DNA of 64,000 bases. Source: Patella vulgata (Eukaryota > Mollusca > Gastropoda > Patellidae). The notes below the pieces were generated by a model, which saw only the letters and a program-made list of their open reading frames with translations, had not been told where the DNA came from and made no database searches. Within the stretch, counting starts at the first letter, position 1. Every line of letters begins with the position of its first letter. Below, piece by piece: positions 44,873 through 57,025 of this stretch. Both the position numbers and the translations under genes were made by a program. The stretch covers positions 33,164,436-33,228,435 of the forward strand of contig NC_065879.2 in NCBI RefSeq assembly GCF_932274485.2, in the 5' to 3' direction.

Positions 44873-45215
44873 AATCTTGTTCCAAAGCATCGACGTAGGA
44901 AATTGCTTAGCTCTGCTTAGCTTTATCAGAAAATGTGATTCATTGAATTCGGTCAAGACATTCACCTAATTAACATCTACAACAAGTTTAAACACTCTCG
45001 CCCGATTAGAACAAAAGTTATCGTGTTTCGAAGTTTAGACCTATCAAATTGCTTATCTCTGCTTAGTTTGGGCAGAAAATGCTCACTTTCAAACTCAAGG
45101 CATTCGCCTAATAAACACAATTAAAAGATGAGTTATTGTGTCCCCAAAAGTATGATGGACGGACGGACATGGGCGACGACAATATACATCCACATGAAAA
45201 TGTGGGCGTATAATA
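44873..45215 (+). repeat. Family G repeat with terminal hairpin
   Basis: Two monomers share CAAAGCATCGA, AAATTGCTTAGCTCTGCTTA and AAGGCATTCGCCTAAT-like segments. GGACGGACGGACATGGGCGA and the palindrome at 45183-45212 (TATACATCCACAT, GAAA, ATGTGGGCGTATA) follow. This is the most complete copy in the window. Confidence 0.7.
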
Positions 45216-46774
45216 ACATAGTCAGAACTGTTAGATTCGCGTTCAGGTGTGTGAATAAAAATTAGCCCATATTGATGCCCTAATAACATTTTCATGCTCA
45301 CTTTCTATTTATATTATATTCATTTGAACACCCCCCCCCCCCCCCCCGAAAAAAAAAAGATAACAACCTGTAATTTGCTATTGCATACAGAACGTCAGAA
45401 AAAGGTTATAACATATTTGCTGTCCATAAGAATATGGCCTGTGTCGTGTCAAGAATAGACGGTAGAATTATATCCAGTAGTCGCCAAGTCTAGCACTATT
45501 TGCAGTATTCCAGGGAATTACAATCGATTTCTCTAATGAAAAAGCCACGATTGGAATCTTGCCATTTACTTTGATGTAAGTGTAAATAACTCACCTCTAA
45601 ACATGCCAATTAGAAAATCACGATTAACTCGGAATGAAATATTGTCATTTAATTGGCCAACTCGATTAAACTTCACCTTCCGATTGCTATAGTGGGTAAT
45701 CGGAAGATGTCGGGGAAAATTGAACAATGATTTGTGTATCAGGTTTCTTTTTCTCTATGTGACTGCATTTCAGACGTTAAATAATTTACTAGATATCGTT
45801 CCCGTTCAGATTTATGGTGGTCATTTCGATAACACAATAGGAAAATAACTTCTTTTATACTATGATTTTAAAAAAAAATGAATAATGCATTTATGAGATG
45901 GAAGTTTCCTAAGACCCCCCCCCCACTTATTTCCGGACTTCCATGACAATGATAATTAATTCCTATTAATTTTCCGACGGAAAATATCTCGACTTAAAAG
46001 AAGAAATGTGACAGGATGCTGGACAGTAAGAAACGAGCTTATGCTAATGTTATATCCGTAATCAAGCACTGGCTAGAACCTTAGAGGATTCTCGAATAGT
46101 GACTGAATGACTGCCAATCTTTATATCATCAAAATTATGTTTACCATATAATTTTCAGCTCTAGGAAGTCCACTTAATTTTTCAAAATTCGTTCATTAGA
46201 TTGTGTTTTGACTACAATATGATTAAAACACAGATCCTATTTCGTTTCGCTTTTTATAGTTCAAAATTTCGTTTTACTTGTCTTTACTACACTAGTATCT
46301 GGAAGAATTGTTTTATGACCCGCGTTATGGTTGATGTGAGGGATTAGTCAACGAAACGGTCTGTCGCAGCGAGTTCTTGGTGTGCAATGCACGGAACTGT
46401 GGGTATCCTACTAAAAACATCAACGTTGATTGGTTAATCAAATGTCTGACGTCATAGGATCAAAAGCTGCTAGTATGACCCCTGACGCAACCCCCTTCCC
46501 CCACCACAACTGGTCAGATCTGTATTTTAATCAGATTGTTTTGACTACTGATCAATATAGATTAAGCTGGACCCTTATTACATGGTAGAAACACCAGCCA
46601 TACATTCAATCATGCCAGTCTTATGGCTAAATTATGCATGATATTCCCTATGCAAATTGCAGAAAGCTTGATTACCATAAATATTACATTATATAAGAGC
46701 AGCTTCTGATATATGATAATTGTTTCCTTTCAACACCATGAATTAAACATGGTCATAGCCAAAATAGCTCGTGG
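45216..46774. other. Non-coding DNA
   Basis: C runs at about 45331-45347 and 45916. Nothing else recognisable. Confidence 0.5.
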
Positions 46775-47038
46775 AGGGGGGTAGCCGAATGGTAAGCGCG
46801 TGCGTGTTGTATCGAGTCAACAGGTGTGGTTTCCATTCTCCGGTTGTACGTGACAAGGAGTAAGGTCGCCTGTCCAACCTCGTGGAGTTTCTCCGAATCC
46901 TCCGGTTACCTCCCACTGTTAAAGACCCATGAACGCAAGCGAATTATTGAAATAAAATTTAACCATATCTTAGTCCCGAAATAACCTAGTTTGTGTAGAG
47001 TAGACGTACCCCCCCCCCCCCACACACACACACTCTCT
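46775..47038 (+). mobile_element. SINE1 copy
   Basis: GGGGGGTAGCCGAATGGTAA starts the tRNA-like head, followed by the body to CCTAGTTTGTGTAGAGTAGA. The tail then becomes a C run and CA/CT repeats. The segment between the A and B boxes is shortened. Confidence 0.85.
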
Positions 47039-48894
47039 TTCTAAAATAATTGGTCGGTATAACGGTCTAATCATTGTTAATTTTTCACTAAAATTAATGT
47101 GTAAAATTGCAATAATTTAATTATTATAGGCGAATTCATCAATCAAGGTTGACAATGGAGATGCGACAGTCTTAGTATCTCTTATAAATTGGTTAGTTCG
47201 GGGTAAACATGCTGATATACAACATTTTTAGCTGTGTAAACAAGAGACGTGGGTATGCTTTGCTTTGTGAGATTCTGAAACCCAGGAAAAATTAAAACAT
47301 TGTCTTTAAAAGATTTATTCATATTCTCACGATCCAACAAACTCGTAAATTCATGCAAAGAATAAACTATTTGCTGACTAATACATATGGTCACCCTAAT
47401 AAATATTTTACGCTAATCTTAAAGATCACCTTACCAAATACAGTCCTATCGTTTAACCGGTCCTTAACAAAATGCTGAGATTCTTTTCATTATATAACAA
47501 TCAATACAAGAAAATTCGTGCAGCTTCTAGGGGAAAATAACAGCAACAGAAAAACTGATATTTCCAATATATACCTTAATTTATAACAACAAAAGTTCAG
47601 CAGACTATTTTATCACTCCCCTGGACGCCATTTGTATCTTGACGTAAACGAATTCACTTAAGAATTATTCTTCATGAACTTCTGGTTTTGTGATACAAAT
47701 AAAATTGGTCTTTTAGAAGGACCTTTATAGTATTTCAATGCAAGTTTCACGTCAATTAACACGGGAAAACCCATGGATTAGATTATCTTTTACTTTTCAG
47801 ATATTCCCCAGTCAAAATAATTTCAGCGGCAATGACGTCATCTTTTATGGTAACGGTCGGCAATATGTCAGACGAAGCAATTAGCTGAGCACTTGCGATG
47901 TATATAGAGACAGTCTACAGGGAGTCGAATTCGTCATGTGTTCAAACAGCTCTATTGAAATGCAGCCGACACTGTATTTAATCAACCTGACGTTTATATG
48001 CAAATGAAGTATTCTAGTGTCAAAGGTCAACGTGGCATGCTCCCAGATGAGTATTCTTGTGTGGTAGTTAATCATTTTAGAGAGAACAAAGAGATTGTTT
48101 GAAACCAGGAAGAAGGATAATGATAGTGGAATGCTACGGTCTTAAAATCATCAAGTATACAGCTCGTAATCCTGGTGGTATTTAAGTCCTTTAAACCTAT
48201 TAATTAATAGGCATAACAAAAAAAGGTTGGCATTTAAAACATTTAGGTCATGATATAAACCTGTCTTTCAGAAATAGCGATGGACTATTTCTTGAGGTCA
48301 TCCGTATCGCAAGGACAGTGTAATGAATCGCAACCCCTGGAGTGGTTAACACATTCAAATTAACTTCTAGGAAGAACGGCAACTAATGACTATAAATGGC
48401 ATGGTATATTACCCTGCCGTTTGCAGCCCTCATTAATCACGTTTTGGGGTGTCTGGTATTTTCAGTGTAAAACTAACCATCACTGGCCAATACCACGTAA
48501 GAAGCCCCTAGTTAAAATTCGTTTGCCCCTATCCAAATTGGTTGGCCACAGTGCAATATTATGTTTTACATTGAAAAATACGAAGCCAATTTCTAAGTAC
48601 ATTTACACGTGTTTAAGTTAGCGCCATCTTCAGGAAAATGGGACAAGTCAATGGGCCGTGTAAAAGTAAAACTAGATATAAATCCATACTCCTCGTAGTG
48701 CTTCAGGAATATGATATAAATCCTACTAAACCAGAACATGCCTCTCTGGTTAACAGTTAATAAAATAACAAACTAAAATTTTGTCTACGGTTGTTGTCAT
48801 AACCGACAATCTAAATATCACTGTAACCCAGACTCGTCCATCGGTTCTGTTTCGTAATCACTTTATAGACTGTTATATGGGGTTGAACATGGTT
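47039..48894. other. Non-coding DNA
   Basis: Nothing recognisable; open frames are short and without motifs. Confidence 0.5.
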
Positions 48895-48935
48895 GTTTAA
48901 CGTCTGCGTCCACAATAGTGATATCGCAGACAAGA
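48895..48935 (-). mobile_element. Isolated LINE tail
   Basis: GTTTAACGTCTGCGTCCACA, then ATAGTGATATCGCAGACAAG, is the reverse complement of the LINE hairpin and ACGTTAAA box at 17648-17690. No body was recognised. Confidence 0.7.
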
Positions 48936-48960
48936 GGTTTAACGGCTAAATCTATTTGTT

Positions 48961-49125
48961 AAGGCCAGTTCAATTTTTGTCAAGGTCGTTGAGAAGTAAA
49001 TAAGGTTAGGGCACGTGATTGTTGGCGAGATTGTTTAGGGTAAGCATTGGGGCTAGGGTTAGGATTAGCGCTGCGCTAGCCCTGTTTACATCTCGTGGCC
49101 TATGGCGAAAAACTGAGCTGGCCTT
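48961..49125. mobile_element. 165-bp foldback MITE (family H)
   Basis: Inverted ends start AAGGCCAGTTCAATTTTTGT and, reversed, AAGGCCAGCTCAGTTTTTCG, and continue to GAGAAGTAAA or GAGATGTAAA. The centre carries GGTTAGGGCACGTGATTGTT, shared with 28796-29118. No clear target duplication. Confidence 0.8.
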
Positions 49126-51660
49126 ATCATTTAGCACTAACCGAGGTTTAACATTTAGAGGTTCAACTTTTATTACAACCCATTTCCGGCTGTGTGGGAC
49201 ACCCTACTAAGGTGTTATATATCTTGTAATTACGCAGTATTCTTCAGTTTCCATTTGGATTACATAACCTTTAAGGAATGGATTGAATTGCTTCATGGCA
49301 TAGCCCCAATGACCTCCTAATTGACTCGTTAACTCCGATTCAAATCAGTTATTATGGTTAAACAAATGGTTAATAAATAACCGGTTTTATTAGTTTGTAT
49401 CATTGCTATCCATGGAGTAAACTGTTTAAAACAGCATTCTCTAGGTTCAGACATGTGGTTTCTGGAATGAAATTCCTACACTAATGCAGTTTTGGGCATT
49501 AATTTTGAAAGCTACCCACAGTCCTGTTCATAATTCAGAAGAGTTATCCGAGTATCAGAAAGGCCTCTATTGCTGTATGCACAACCTTCATCCATTATGT
49601 ATCACAGCAAATTACCTTTGATAAGGTCTTGTAATAAAAGAGGCGAACTAGGTATCAAATATAAATATTATCTTCCAGTGGTAAGTCTTGACAGTTAGTG
49701 ACGGTGAAAATTAAGATTGGTAGACTCGAAAATTTGAGAAAGGGTGCCGTTTTTGGCAGCATCAAATCTGATAATCATACTCATTATTTATAACATAACT
49801 TGACTCCAGTAGAGTAGGCTGCAAACGAATACACAACCCACGCCTCTTTCTGGTAAGAACTATAGAAACCATCACATTTCCGGGCCATTTCCTCCTGACT
49901 TTTTCATTAGTAACAACGTCTACATGATTGTTTAAAATGACTTTGACCATTTCCGGGATGATGGATGATTTTAGTTCTGACATAAACTGAGTTACTACCA
50001 TGGTGCAGGTCAAATCGCCCAGTCCTAGGTCAATTTACTCCAGACGAAATATAACTTTTAATTCATTATTTTAATGACGCCCATTATCCTAACAGAAATA
50101 GTTTCATGTGGAAATTGTTGCCAGTAAACGAAGCATTTAAGTAATCATACTTGGCATTAATTACATAATAATATATCTCATCCCTATACCAAACTCAAAT
50201 ACTTTGTCATACTTAAGTGACTGCCGTACAGTTATTTTCAAACAAAGGCCATATACATAATTGAATATGCTCTTGGATTTGTAATTTAAAATCTATATCC
50301 TTGATATAATTTAATAGCATGCATTGAAAGTTAAGAAAACGATATTTATTTTTTTAAAAATTAGTAATAAATAGATAGCTGTAAGTTAATCAGTGGGCGC
50401 TAATGATTTCTGATTTAAAAGATACAATAGAAAATAATTATTAAAAATGGCATCACTATCCCTTACTATGCCATATTTATGGCAGATATGTTAGTGAGGA
50501 TCGATCTTATTATACTGTTTTAGTTTTCTTGGGAAAGGTACTTGAAGTGGGTATTACAGCTTCACTCATTTTAACTGGTAATAGTTGAAAATACATTTAG
50601 CTATGTTTTACACGGGCTGATTATAAAAGTGTCCGATTGTAAAGGAAGAAACGAGTAATGCCATTAAATAAATTAACACGTCGGATGAAATCAAAAGCAA
50701 ACACGTCAAAGGAGACATGACCTTTAGTAATATAAAAATATTAACTGTGTGTAGTAAGGTCGTTGGTGTAAAGATTATGGTCATTGATTAGACAACATCT
50801 AAGCAAAAACATGCGATCTAGCACAATCAGATCAAATACTGATGGTGCAAAAATCCAGATATGTGGGCGATCAGTTCTAGTAGCGGAACGCGTAAGTTAT
50901 CCAGAAGAAAAAGAATTAATAAGTTTTTGGTCTCTGTGATGTTGCATTTTAGCATGGATTTTGTTGCATCGACTGATAAAATTAATAAAAGATTCTGCTC
51001 TCAGGTAAAAGTGTAAAATTCAAATATTGGAAAAAAATACTAAAAATTAAATTTATGGGTAGTACTTTCATCGTTATCAAACGAATCGTCAGGCCATTTT
51101 AATGCGTTGTGTAGAAGTAGTTAGAAGATTCCATTAGAAGTAGTTAAAATATGGGTAAAGTAATGCCCCTATTCTAGATAGTTATATTATTGCCGACATG
51201 TTGCATACAATTTTCAAAGTAATATAGGTAACTGGTTATAGAAACACTATATATATTGTTGTGGAGTGTGTTTAAACAAAATCAAACAATAGTCTTATCT
51301 AGTTTCTTATCACCCACAATAATCTTAATTGCTTTTCTGGAACCTGTAGGCTGGGAAATGGTGATAACAATATGCAATATTGAACTTTTATCGCCTTTCA
51401 ACTTCAACCAATAAAGTCTCTATAAATAGCATGTCTTACATGTTTAACTGCTTTTTATATGATCTTCATTCAGGAGTTGGTCTTAATAAGATAGTATGTA
51501 CCTATATTTGGTTTCGATCAAAAAAGTGCGTTTGTAGCATTTGGCCGTGTTGGCAATTGGGCAAGACGAACCCACTGATTAGTTTTCTAGGTGTTCGCAT
51601 TTAGTATCGATGGTTATCGTGGGATTGTCTTCTGTTATTTATGTTATAGAGAGTGGGATA
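49126..51660. other. Non-coding DNA
   Basis: The longest stretch in the window without a recognisable repeat or gene. Confidence 0.5.
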
Positions 51661-51666
51661 AATGGA

Positions 51667-51909
51667 GTTTAACGTCCACTCGACACAAACCAGGTCATTT
51701 CGGGACTAACATATGGTTCAATTTTGTTTCAATAATTCGCTTGCGCGTAAGGGTCTTTAGCAGTGAGAGGAAACCGGAGAAAACCCACTAGGTTGGACAG
51801 GCTACTCCTTGTCACGTACAACCGAGGAATCGAAACCACGCCAGTTGACTCAATGACAGACCTTATGATACAGCGCGCACGTGCTGACCATTCGGCCATC
51901 CAACTCCCC
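51667..51909 (-). mobile_element. SINE1 copy
   Basis: GAGTTTAACGTCCACTCGAC starts the reversed tail; the body and head follow on the minus strand to CCATTCGGCCATCCAACTCC. The copy is well preserved, with the complete GGACGTTAAAC box. Confidence 0.9.
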
Positions 51910-52575
51910 TGTTTATGGGGGGATGCAGTATCCTGCTTTAACAGTGCATGCAAAGAACAATTTGTAATAATTTTATTTTATGAAAACGAATAAATTACAC
52001 GGTAGAATTATTATTAATAAAGATAACAATTTATATATTCAGCACTCTATTATAGTTCCCACCCAAGTGTAAGTGTTATTCCCTTGATCACTCGATTCAG
52101 AAAAGTCGTCATCCATTGCTTATAGTGTGTTTTGTTATTACTACTAATTTGAATATAGGATAATTTGCTGTAATGTTATATAGAAAATATATATTTTTAA
52201 AAAAAATCAATGTTTTGTATACAACAGATGGTCTGTTTAGTTGTAAACTTCCTATGGTGTATTTATATTTAGTATCTATATTATATAGTATAATATTATC
52301 AGTGATAATCACCATGTGGAAAATACAATGATAAAATAGGAGTTCCAGTTTGCATTAATAAATGAAACACGACACTGATGAGGAAGCGGTGGAACATTGA
52401 TAAAACATTATTTTATTTCCGTTAAATGATATGTAAAGGGGTGTTTCTTTGGGGTCACCACCATATTTGGGTGTAATCATTATAATATATTGACTATAAT
52501 ATTATTTTAAACTAAATGAAACCCCAGGACCATGATCCTCATCAATTATCATATGATTGAAGAGTTCAGATGTCG
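51910..52575. other. Non-coding DNA
   Basis: Nothing recognisable. Confidence 0.5.
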
Positions 52576-52583
52576 CTTAGCAA

Positions 52584-54096
52584 CAGGGGCGGATTGGGAC
52601 CGCGAACCGGCCCGGGCTCCCGTGTCGGAGCAGTCCCTTTTACTGAACGCGGGTCCGGGGGCTCGCCCCCCCCCCTCCCGGAAAATTTGGAAAAATGAAC
52701 CCCAAATATGCGATTTGGTGGCATATCTGATTATAATCTCTGTCAAATAATATATCTCATAAATCGATTAATTTAGGCCAAAACCCCAACCTGCAAGTAA
52801 TTTCCAACCATCAACCTGTGAAATCATCATATCGTCATATTATTAATTAACGTATTATCATTGTATCGTCAAGATTCAAGAGAATTTAACTGGTTAAAAA
52901 TTGGACTAGTTGAGAAAATTTTGACCATTTGATTAACCAGTTAGGAATATTGAATAAGTAGGAATATTTTCATTGAAAAATGTCCCATTTTTGTTGCCGG
53001 GAGCGCTAGTTGATTCCTCCTGTAATGGAAGGCCACAAGACACAGTGGTACAGAGTGACGAAAGTGAAATTCATGAAAGCTGCTTTTTGAATGTTGGATT
53101 TGTTCGGATGAAATTCGGAATCCCCATTGCAGGATTCCGAATTTCGGCCCACACCCAGCCCAGAAAGTCTATTATACCAGCCCGTTAAAGCCACATACAT
53201 GTATAACACTATAGGGTTATTTTAGGTCTAAGAAAAGTGTTCTGTTTAATATAGAAATCTTTACCTACATGATGTATGACGAAAACTAGGGTAATGAAGT
53301 AGCTTGCATTATCCTACTACTAACTTAGAGTCTAGACTTAGACTAACTCACCCCCAGTTATGTCAGTATCCATTTCTGGAAAGTAGGGTACTATCGTCCA
53401 GTCCTCTCGTGCACAGATTAGTACAATTAACTAGATTAATGTTGACGTTAAACGGTGCCTATATGAAACACTTAACCAAAAATGGTAATTGTCCCGCCCT
53501 AAAAGCTAATGCATTATACTTCTATATATTATAGAGCGGGTTTTATTTATCCTCAGACAATCATTCGGAGCCCGGGGGATCACCATACCTATAGTCTCCT
53601 CGGCTTAGAGGCTAGGGCGAACACATCATCCTAGCGCGAACCTTATGTAGAACTAACAAGAAGTATGTGGCTCTTGCCACGTTTAAGCCGTTAGGTCTGA
53701 GTTAGAAAGGATATTAAACTCAGACCTTGGAGATTTTAATAACTCGAAAAGTAACTATCATAGATATTGTAGTTTCGTGAATGCAACCTTTGTAGTTTGC
53801 TGTGGATAAACTTGTTAATAACATAAACGGTGTTCCAGAATCAATTGATTGATGATTGAGATAATTAATCCAACAACGTCAAGTCCAAGCAAGTCCTAGA
53901 CGATCATCTGTCCCCATAGTGTCACATCTAATTCATTTTTGGTGTCGCGACACAGGATAGTGTCACACATGATCATCATCGCTCCATGGCCGGTCCAATA
54001 CCCCCCCCCCCCCCCATACAATGTTTAGCAGAAAAACGGTTTTTTTCATTTTTTGTCCGACCGGCCCTTCGGGCCCGATGGCCCAACCCGCCCCTG
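52584..54096. mobile_element. Non-autonomous hAT transposon, 1.5 kb
   Basis: The ends are CAGGGGCGGATTGGG on the left and, reversed, CAGGGGCGGGTTGGG on the right. An exact 8-bp duplication, CTTAGCAA, lies outside both (52576-52583 and 54097-54104). Ends reading CAGGGGCGG and 8-bp duplications are typical of hAT elements. GC-rich subterminal blocks follow at both ends. No transposase domain was recognised in the interior; open frames such as 52973-53188 have no hAT motif. Confidence 0.9.
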
Positions 54097-54104
54097 CTTA
54101 GCAA

Positions 54105-54921
54105 GATATGATTATTAAAAACAATTCTAATTATCAGTTGACAATAATTATCTATCTCTTTGAAGGGTGCCCCTAAGGGGCTTAATTGTTGCACACCCCC
54201 ACCAAAAGAGAGAGAGTGAAGAGATAAAAAAAATTGTTTCCCGGGCTTAGGTATGAAAGGGTGCAAATGTTTGTCGGTCTATAATATCAGTCAATTAATA
54301 ATTATGCTTACATTTAAATTAATAAATGCATTTGATTTGAATTCTATGGGTTTCTGTATTCTAACATCTAAATAACCATAAATATATATTGAGCTATTTG
54401 ATAGACGACGTCCCTTTTAACTCTAGCCAGAGATTCTTCCATCTCTCCATTTAGTTAGTCTCTAAAATATCTGATATGGCTAATTATTTCTTTCTTTCTT
54501 TCTTAATTAACACTATTTATATTCAATAAATATCTGCATAATACAAAGATACCACATAAAGATTGGATTTGAAAACAAGATTGGGATTTTATAAATTTAT
54601 CTCCGGTAAGAAATATAAATAGATTGGTAAAACTATAGTCATAAATTACAAAAAGGTTTAAATTACAAAGCAAAAATGTATACTGGTAATGTTGCGATTA
54701 ATGAGAAAATGCTATCGATATATCACAATTTAGATAAATATAAATGAGTAAGGGGGGCTATTTATCTGATGATGTTGATAATAATGGAAGATTGTGCGAA
54801 CACAAGTCTGTGGATAAAGGAGAAAAGGAAATTCGAAAGTCTAAAACCTAAAAGGGAAATGAAAGGCATTCAACGTAATATGAAGATATTGCGAAGCTGG
54901 AAAACGTTGTTGGATATTATA
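54105..54921. other. Non-coding DNA
   Basis: A short TTTC repeat lies near 54486-54503. Nothing else recognisable. Confidence 0.5.
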
Positions 54922-56012
54922 TACTCAGCCAAATTAAAAAATTGACACTCGGGATTTTCGGGACTAGATTTTTAATATTTGGTTTAAGGCAACTATTTTT
55001 GTGTTATGTTGTGCACAGATGACCTTGACATCAACAGAAAGCAAGAGAAGGTCTCGCCGAAAGTCCTTGACATTGATAACGTTCGTGATGTCACACTACC
55101 CCCCAAAAATGAAATTCACAGACTTGGAGAACAATCGGAATAAAGTTTTTAGTAACGGTTGTGGCCTCCTATAGCGTCTCGTACTGCCAAACAACGTCTT
55201 CTCATGGATCTCAGAACATTAGTAAACACTACCCGAGGAAGATGTCGCGCATTGTCTTGTTGAAACGTTAGTCCAGGCCCATGTCTCTGCATAAACGGAA
55301 GAACAGGATGCAAAATCTGATCCCTGTACTGGACAGCATTTAAGTTCCCTTGGACAACAAGAGGAGAACGTCCATGTGCACAAAAAGAACCCCAAACCAT
55401 GACGCTGCCGCCACCAAATCTGTCGAAGACCAGCAGGCTGCAAGCGATTTCGAACAGTTTGTGCAGTTACCCTTCCACCAAACATTTCTCTACTTGTGGA
55501 GGTTGCAGTGACAAATCTGTTTCTAAGATGACGTAATCGTATTGCTTGATCTTCCTGGAGTGACGTCACACGTGGCGCTCCCGCCCTTGGGCGGTCAGCA
55601 ATAGTTCCAGTTTGAAGCACTCTCATTCTAAGATTAAATATGGTCTGGCGTGAACAATTAAAGGCTCTTGCAACAGTGACCACAGACTGACCAGCATAGA
55701 GCCTACCTATAGCACGTAGACGTTCTACATTTGAAAGACGCGGCATTTTCTAACAAAGATGAAAATAACAATTTTAATTTGTTTTTCCAGTTCAAGTTAC
55801 ATGTGCGTGTTCAGTTTAAGCAAACTTGCATCGATTGTCCTCGCGAGTTTGTGTTTGCACGTGTTTTTCAGGTTTTTCATCTTTATATGCTCAAAAGGCA
55901 CGTGATCCACGTTACTTTACAATTTTATGAAATTAAAGGCTTCTTACTACTTACTATCGTTAGAAACACTTTAAAATTTATTTGACTTACCAGAAAAATT
56001 TGGCTCAGTATA
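54922..56012 (-). mobile_element. Tc1-like transposon with internal deletions
   Basis: The ends TATACTCAGCCAAATT and, reversed, TATACTGAGCCAAATT are inverted repeats at TA dinucleotides. The element is about 1.1 kb, where a full one would be about 1.5-1.7 kb. The transposase remnant is at 55149-55746. Confidence 0.82.
55149..55746 (-). pseudogene. Tc1 transposase remnant, deleted
   Basis: The N-terminus is intact (MPRLSNVERLRAIGRLYAGQ, a helix-turn-helix with CSRQTIFNLRMRVL, then the DRPRAGAPRVTS linker). After about residue 107 (RNRLQPAGL) the sequence jumps to RFGGGSVMVWGSFCAHGRSP in another frame. This removes about 60-70 codons, including the first catalytic Asp. The second Asp is present (LTFQQDNAR), but the segment with the catalytic Glu is lost and the text jumps to a short end (RRRCLAVRDAIGGH). 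Two internal deletions and a frame change make it inactive; it could only be moved by a relative. Confidence 0.88.
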
Positions 56013-56454
56013 TGTTGATGATTTTTTTTTATTATCATTGAAATACCCTGTGGAACAGCTTTTCAGTAACCAAGCTGTTTATTTCTAGTATAAAACTCCT
56101 TTTCTTATTAATTGATATATTTTTTATTTCAGATTAATTAATGAGGAGTAATGTATTGTATATTATATATTCCTACTAAATTACTTGGATATGTTCGCTC
56201 TTTATGTCACTGAAAAATAATTAGGCACCGCTCAAGCCGGGTAACGAGTCTAATCGTGACACGATAATTATAGCCCTACTTTTTTTTTTCAAAGACAGTC
56301 TATTGTTCTAGTGAACTCAAAGAAAGTGAATGATCTGTCAGTTTTGACAAATGAAATTTAGGTCGCAGACTGAAAACAGAGCCTTGTTTTACATTGAAGA
56401 TTATGATTAAAAAGAACTGGTCTCCCGTGCAGATACGATCAAATACGTTCCGAT
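56013..56454. other. Non-coding DNA
   Basis: Nothing recognisable. Confidence 0.5.
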
Positions 56455-56706
56455 AGTATTGTTTCTTGCATCGTGTACATATTGCCTTGGCCAGCCATGA
56501 GTCCCGACCTTTCCCCTATAGAGCATGTCTGAGACATGATTGGGAGACGTGTTCGTCAACGTCAACCGACAACACTGCAAGAATTGGCCGTGGCACTGCA
56601 AGAGGAGTGGGTCAGATTGCCCCAAATCGTGATTGGACGGTTGATTAGGAACATGTCACGACGAATTGCTGAATGTCTGAGGATTGGTGGATACTTACCA
56701 AACCTG
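56455..56706 (+). pseudogene. Tc1 transposase C-terminal fragment
   Basis: It codes WPAMSPDLSPIEHV (the catalytic Glu region), then one stop where relatives have Trp, then IGRRVRQRQPTTLQELAVAL and RRIAECLRIGGY. It closely matches the fragment at 41270-41462 and, less closely, the C-terminus of the element at 59783-61282. No terminal repeat follows; LINE 3' UTR sequence starts at once. Confidence 0.82.
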
Positions 56707-57025
56707 CAGAGTAGGATAGCGGAGTAAGGGGGGTTACGATAAGGTGGGACAGGCACCTAACCATTGAAACCACAAACGTGGCATCTATCAATCCAGAGAA
56801 AAGACGCATATATGTCCGCATAAATGTTGTCTCTACTGGTCTACTACCAAACGATATGGTTTTTATAGAAGAACTTCCCACTAAACCACACCGTGGTCTA
56901 AAGCCGTTAATGGAAAGATTGCAAAATCATGTTATAAAATACAGGAAGAAGCTTCGACTCTCTTAGTTCGTGTCTATGATATAACTTTAGTGGAAGAAGA
57001 CGTTAAGAACCAAGGAACTACTACT
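56707..57025 (+). mobile_element. LINE 3' UTR fragment
   Basis: One minisatellite monomer (AGGATAGCGGAGTAAGGGGG) is followed by the unique LINE tail (CTACCAAACGATATGG, GGAAAGATTGCAAAATCATG) and a decayed hairpin ending AGAAGACGTTAAGAACCAAG. Same family as 17068-18095. It is a 5'-truncated insertion abutting the Tc1 fragment. Confidence 0.85.

Noticed and set aside
45331-45347. Long C run (others at 36574, 45916, 47011 and 54001)
   Set aside because: Simple homopolymers, probably with length errors; no function can be inferred.
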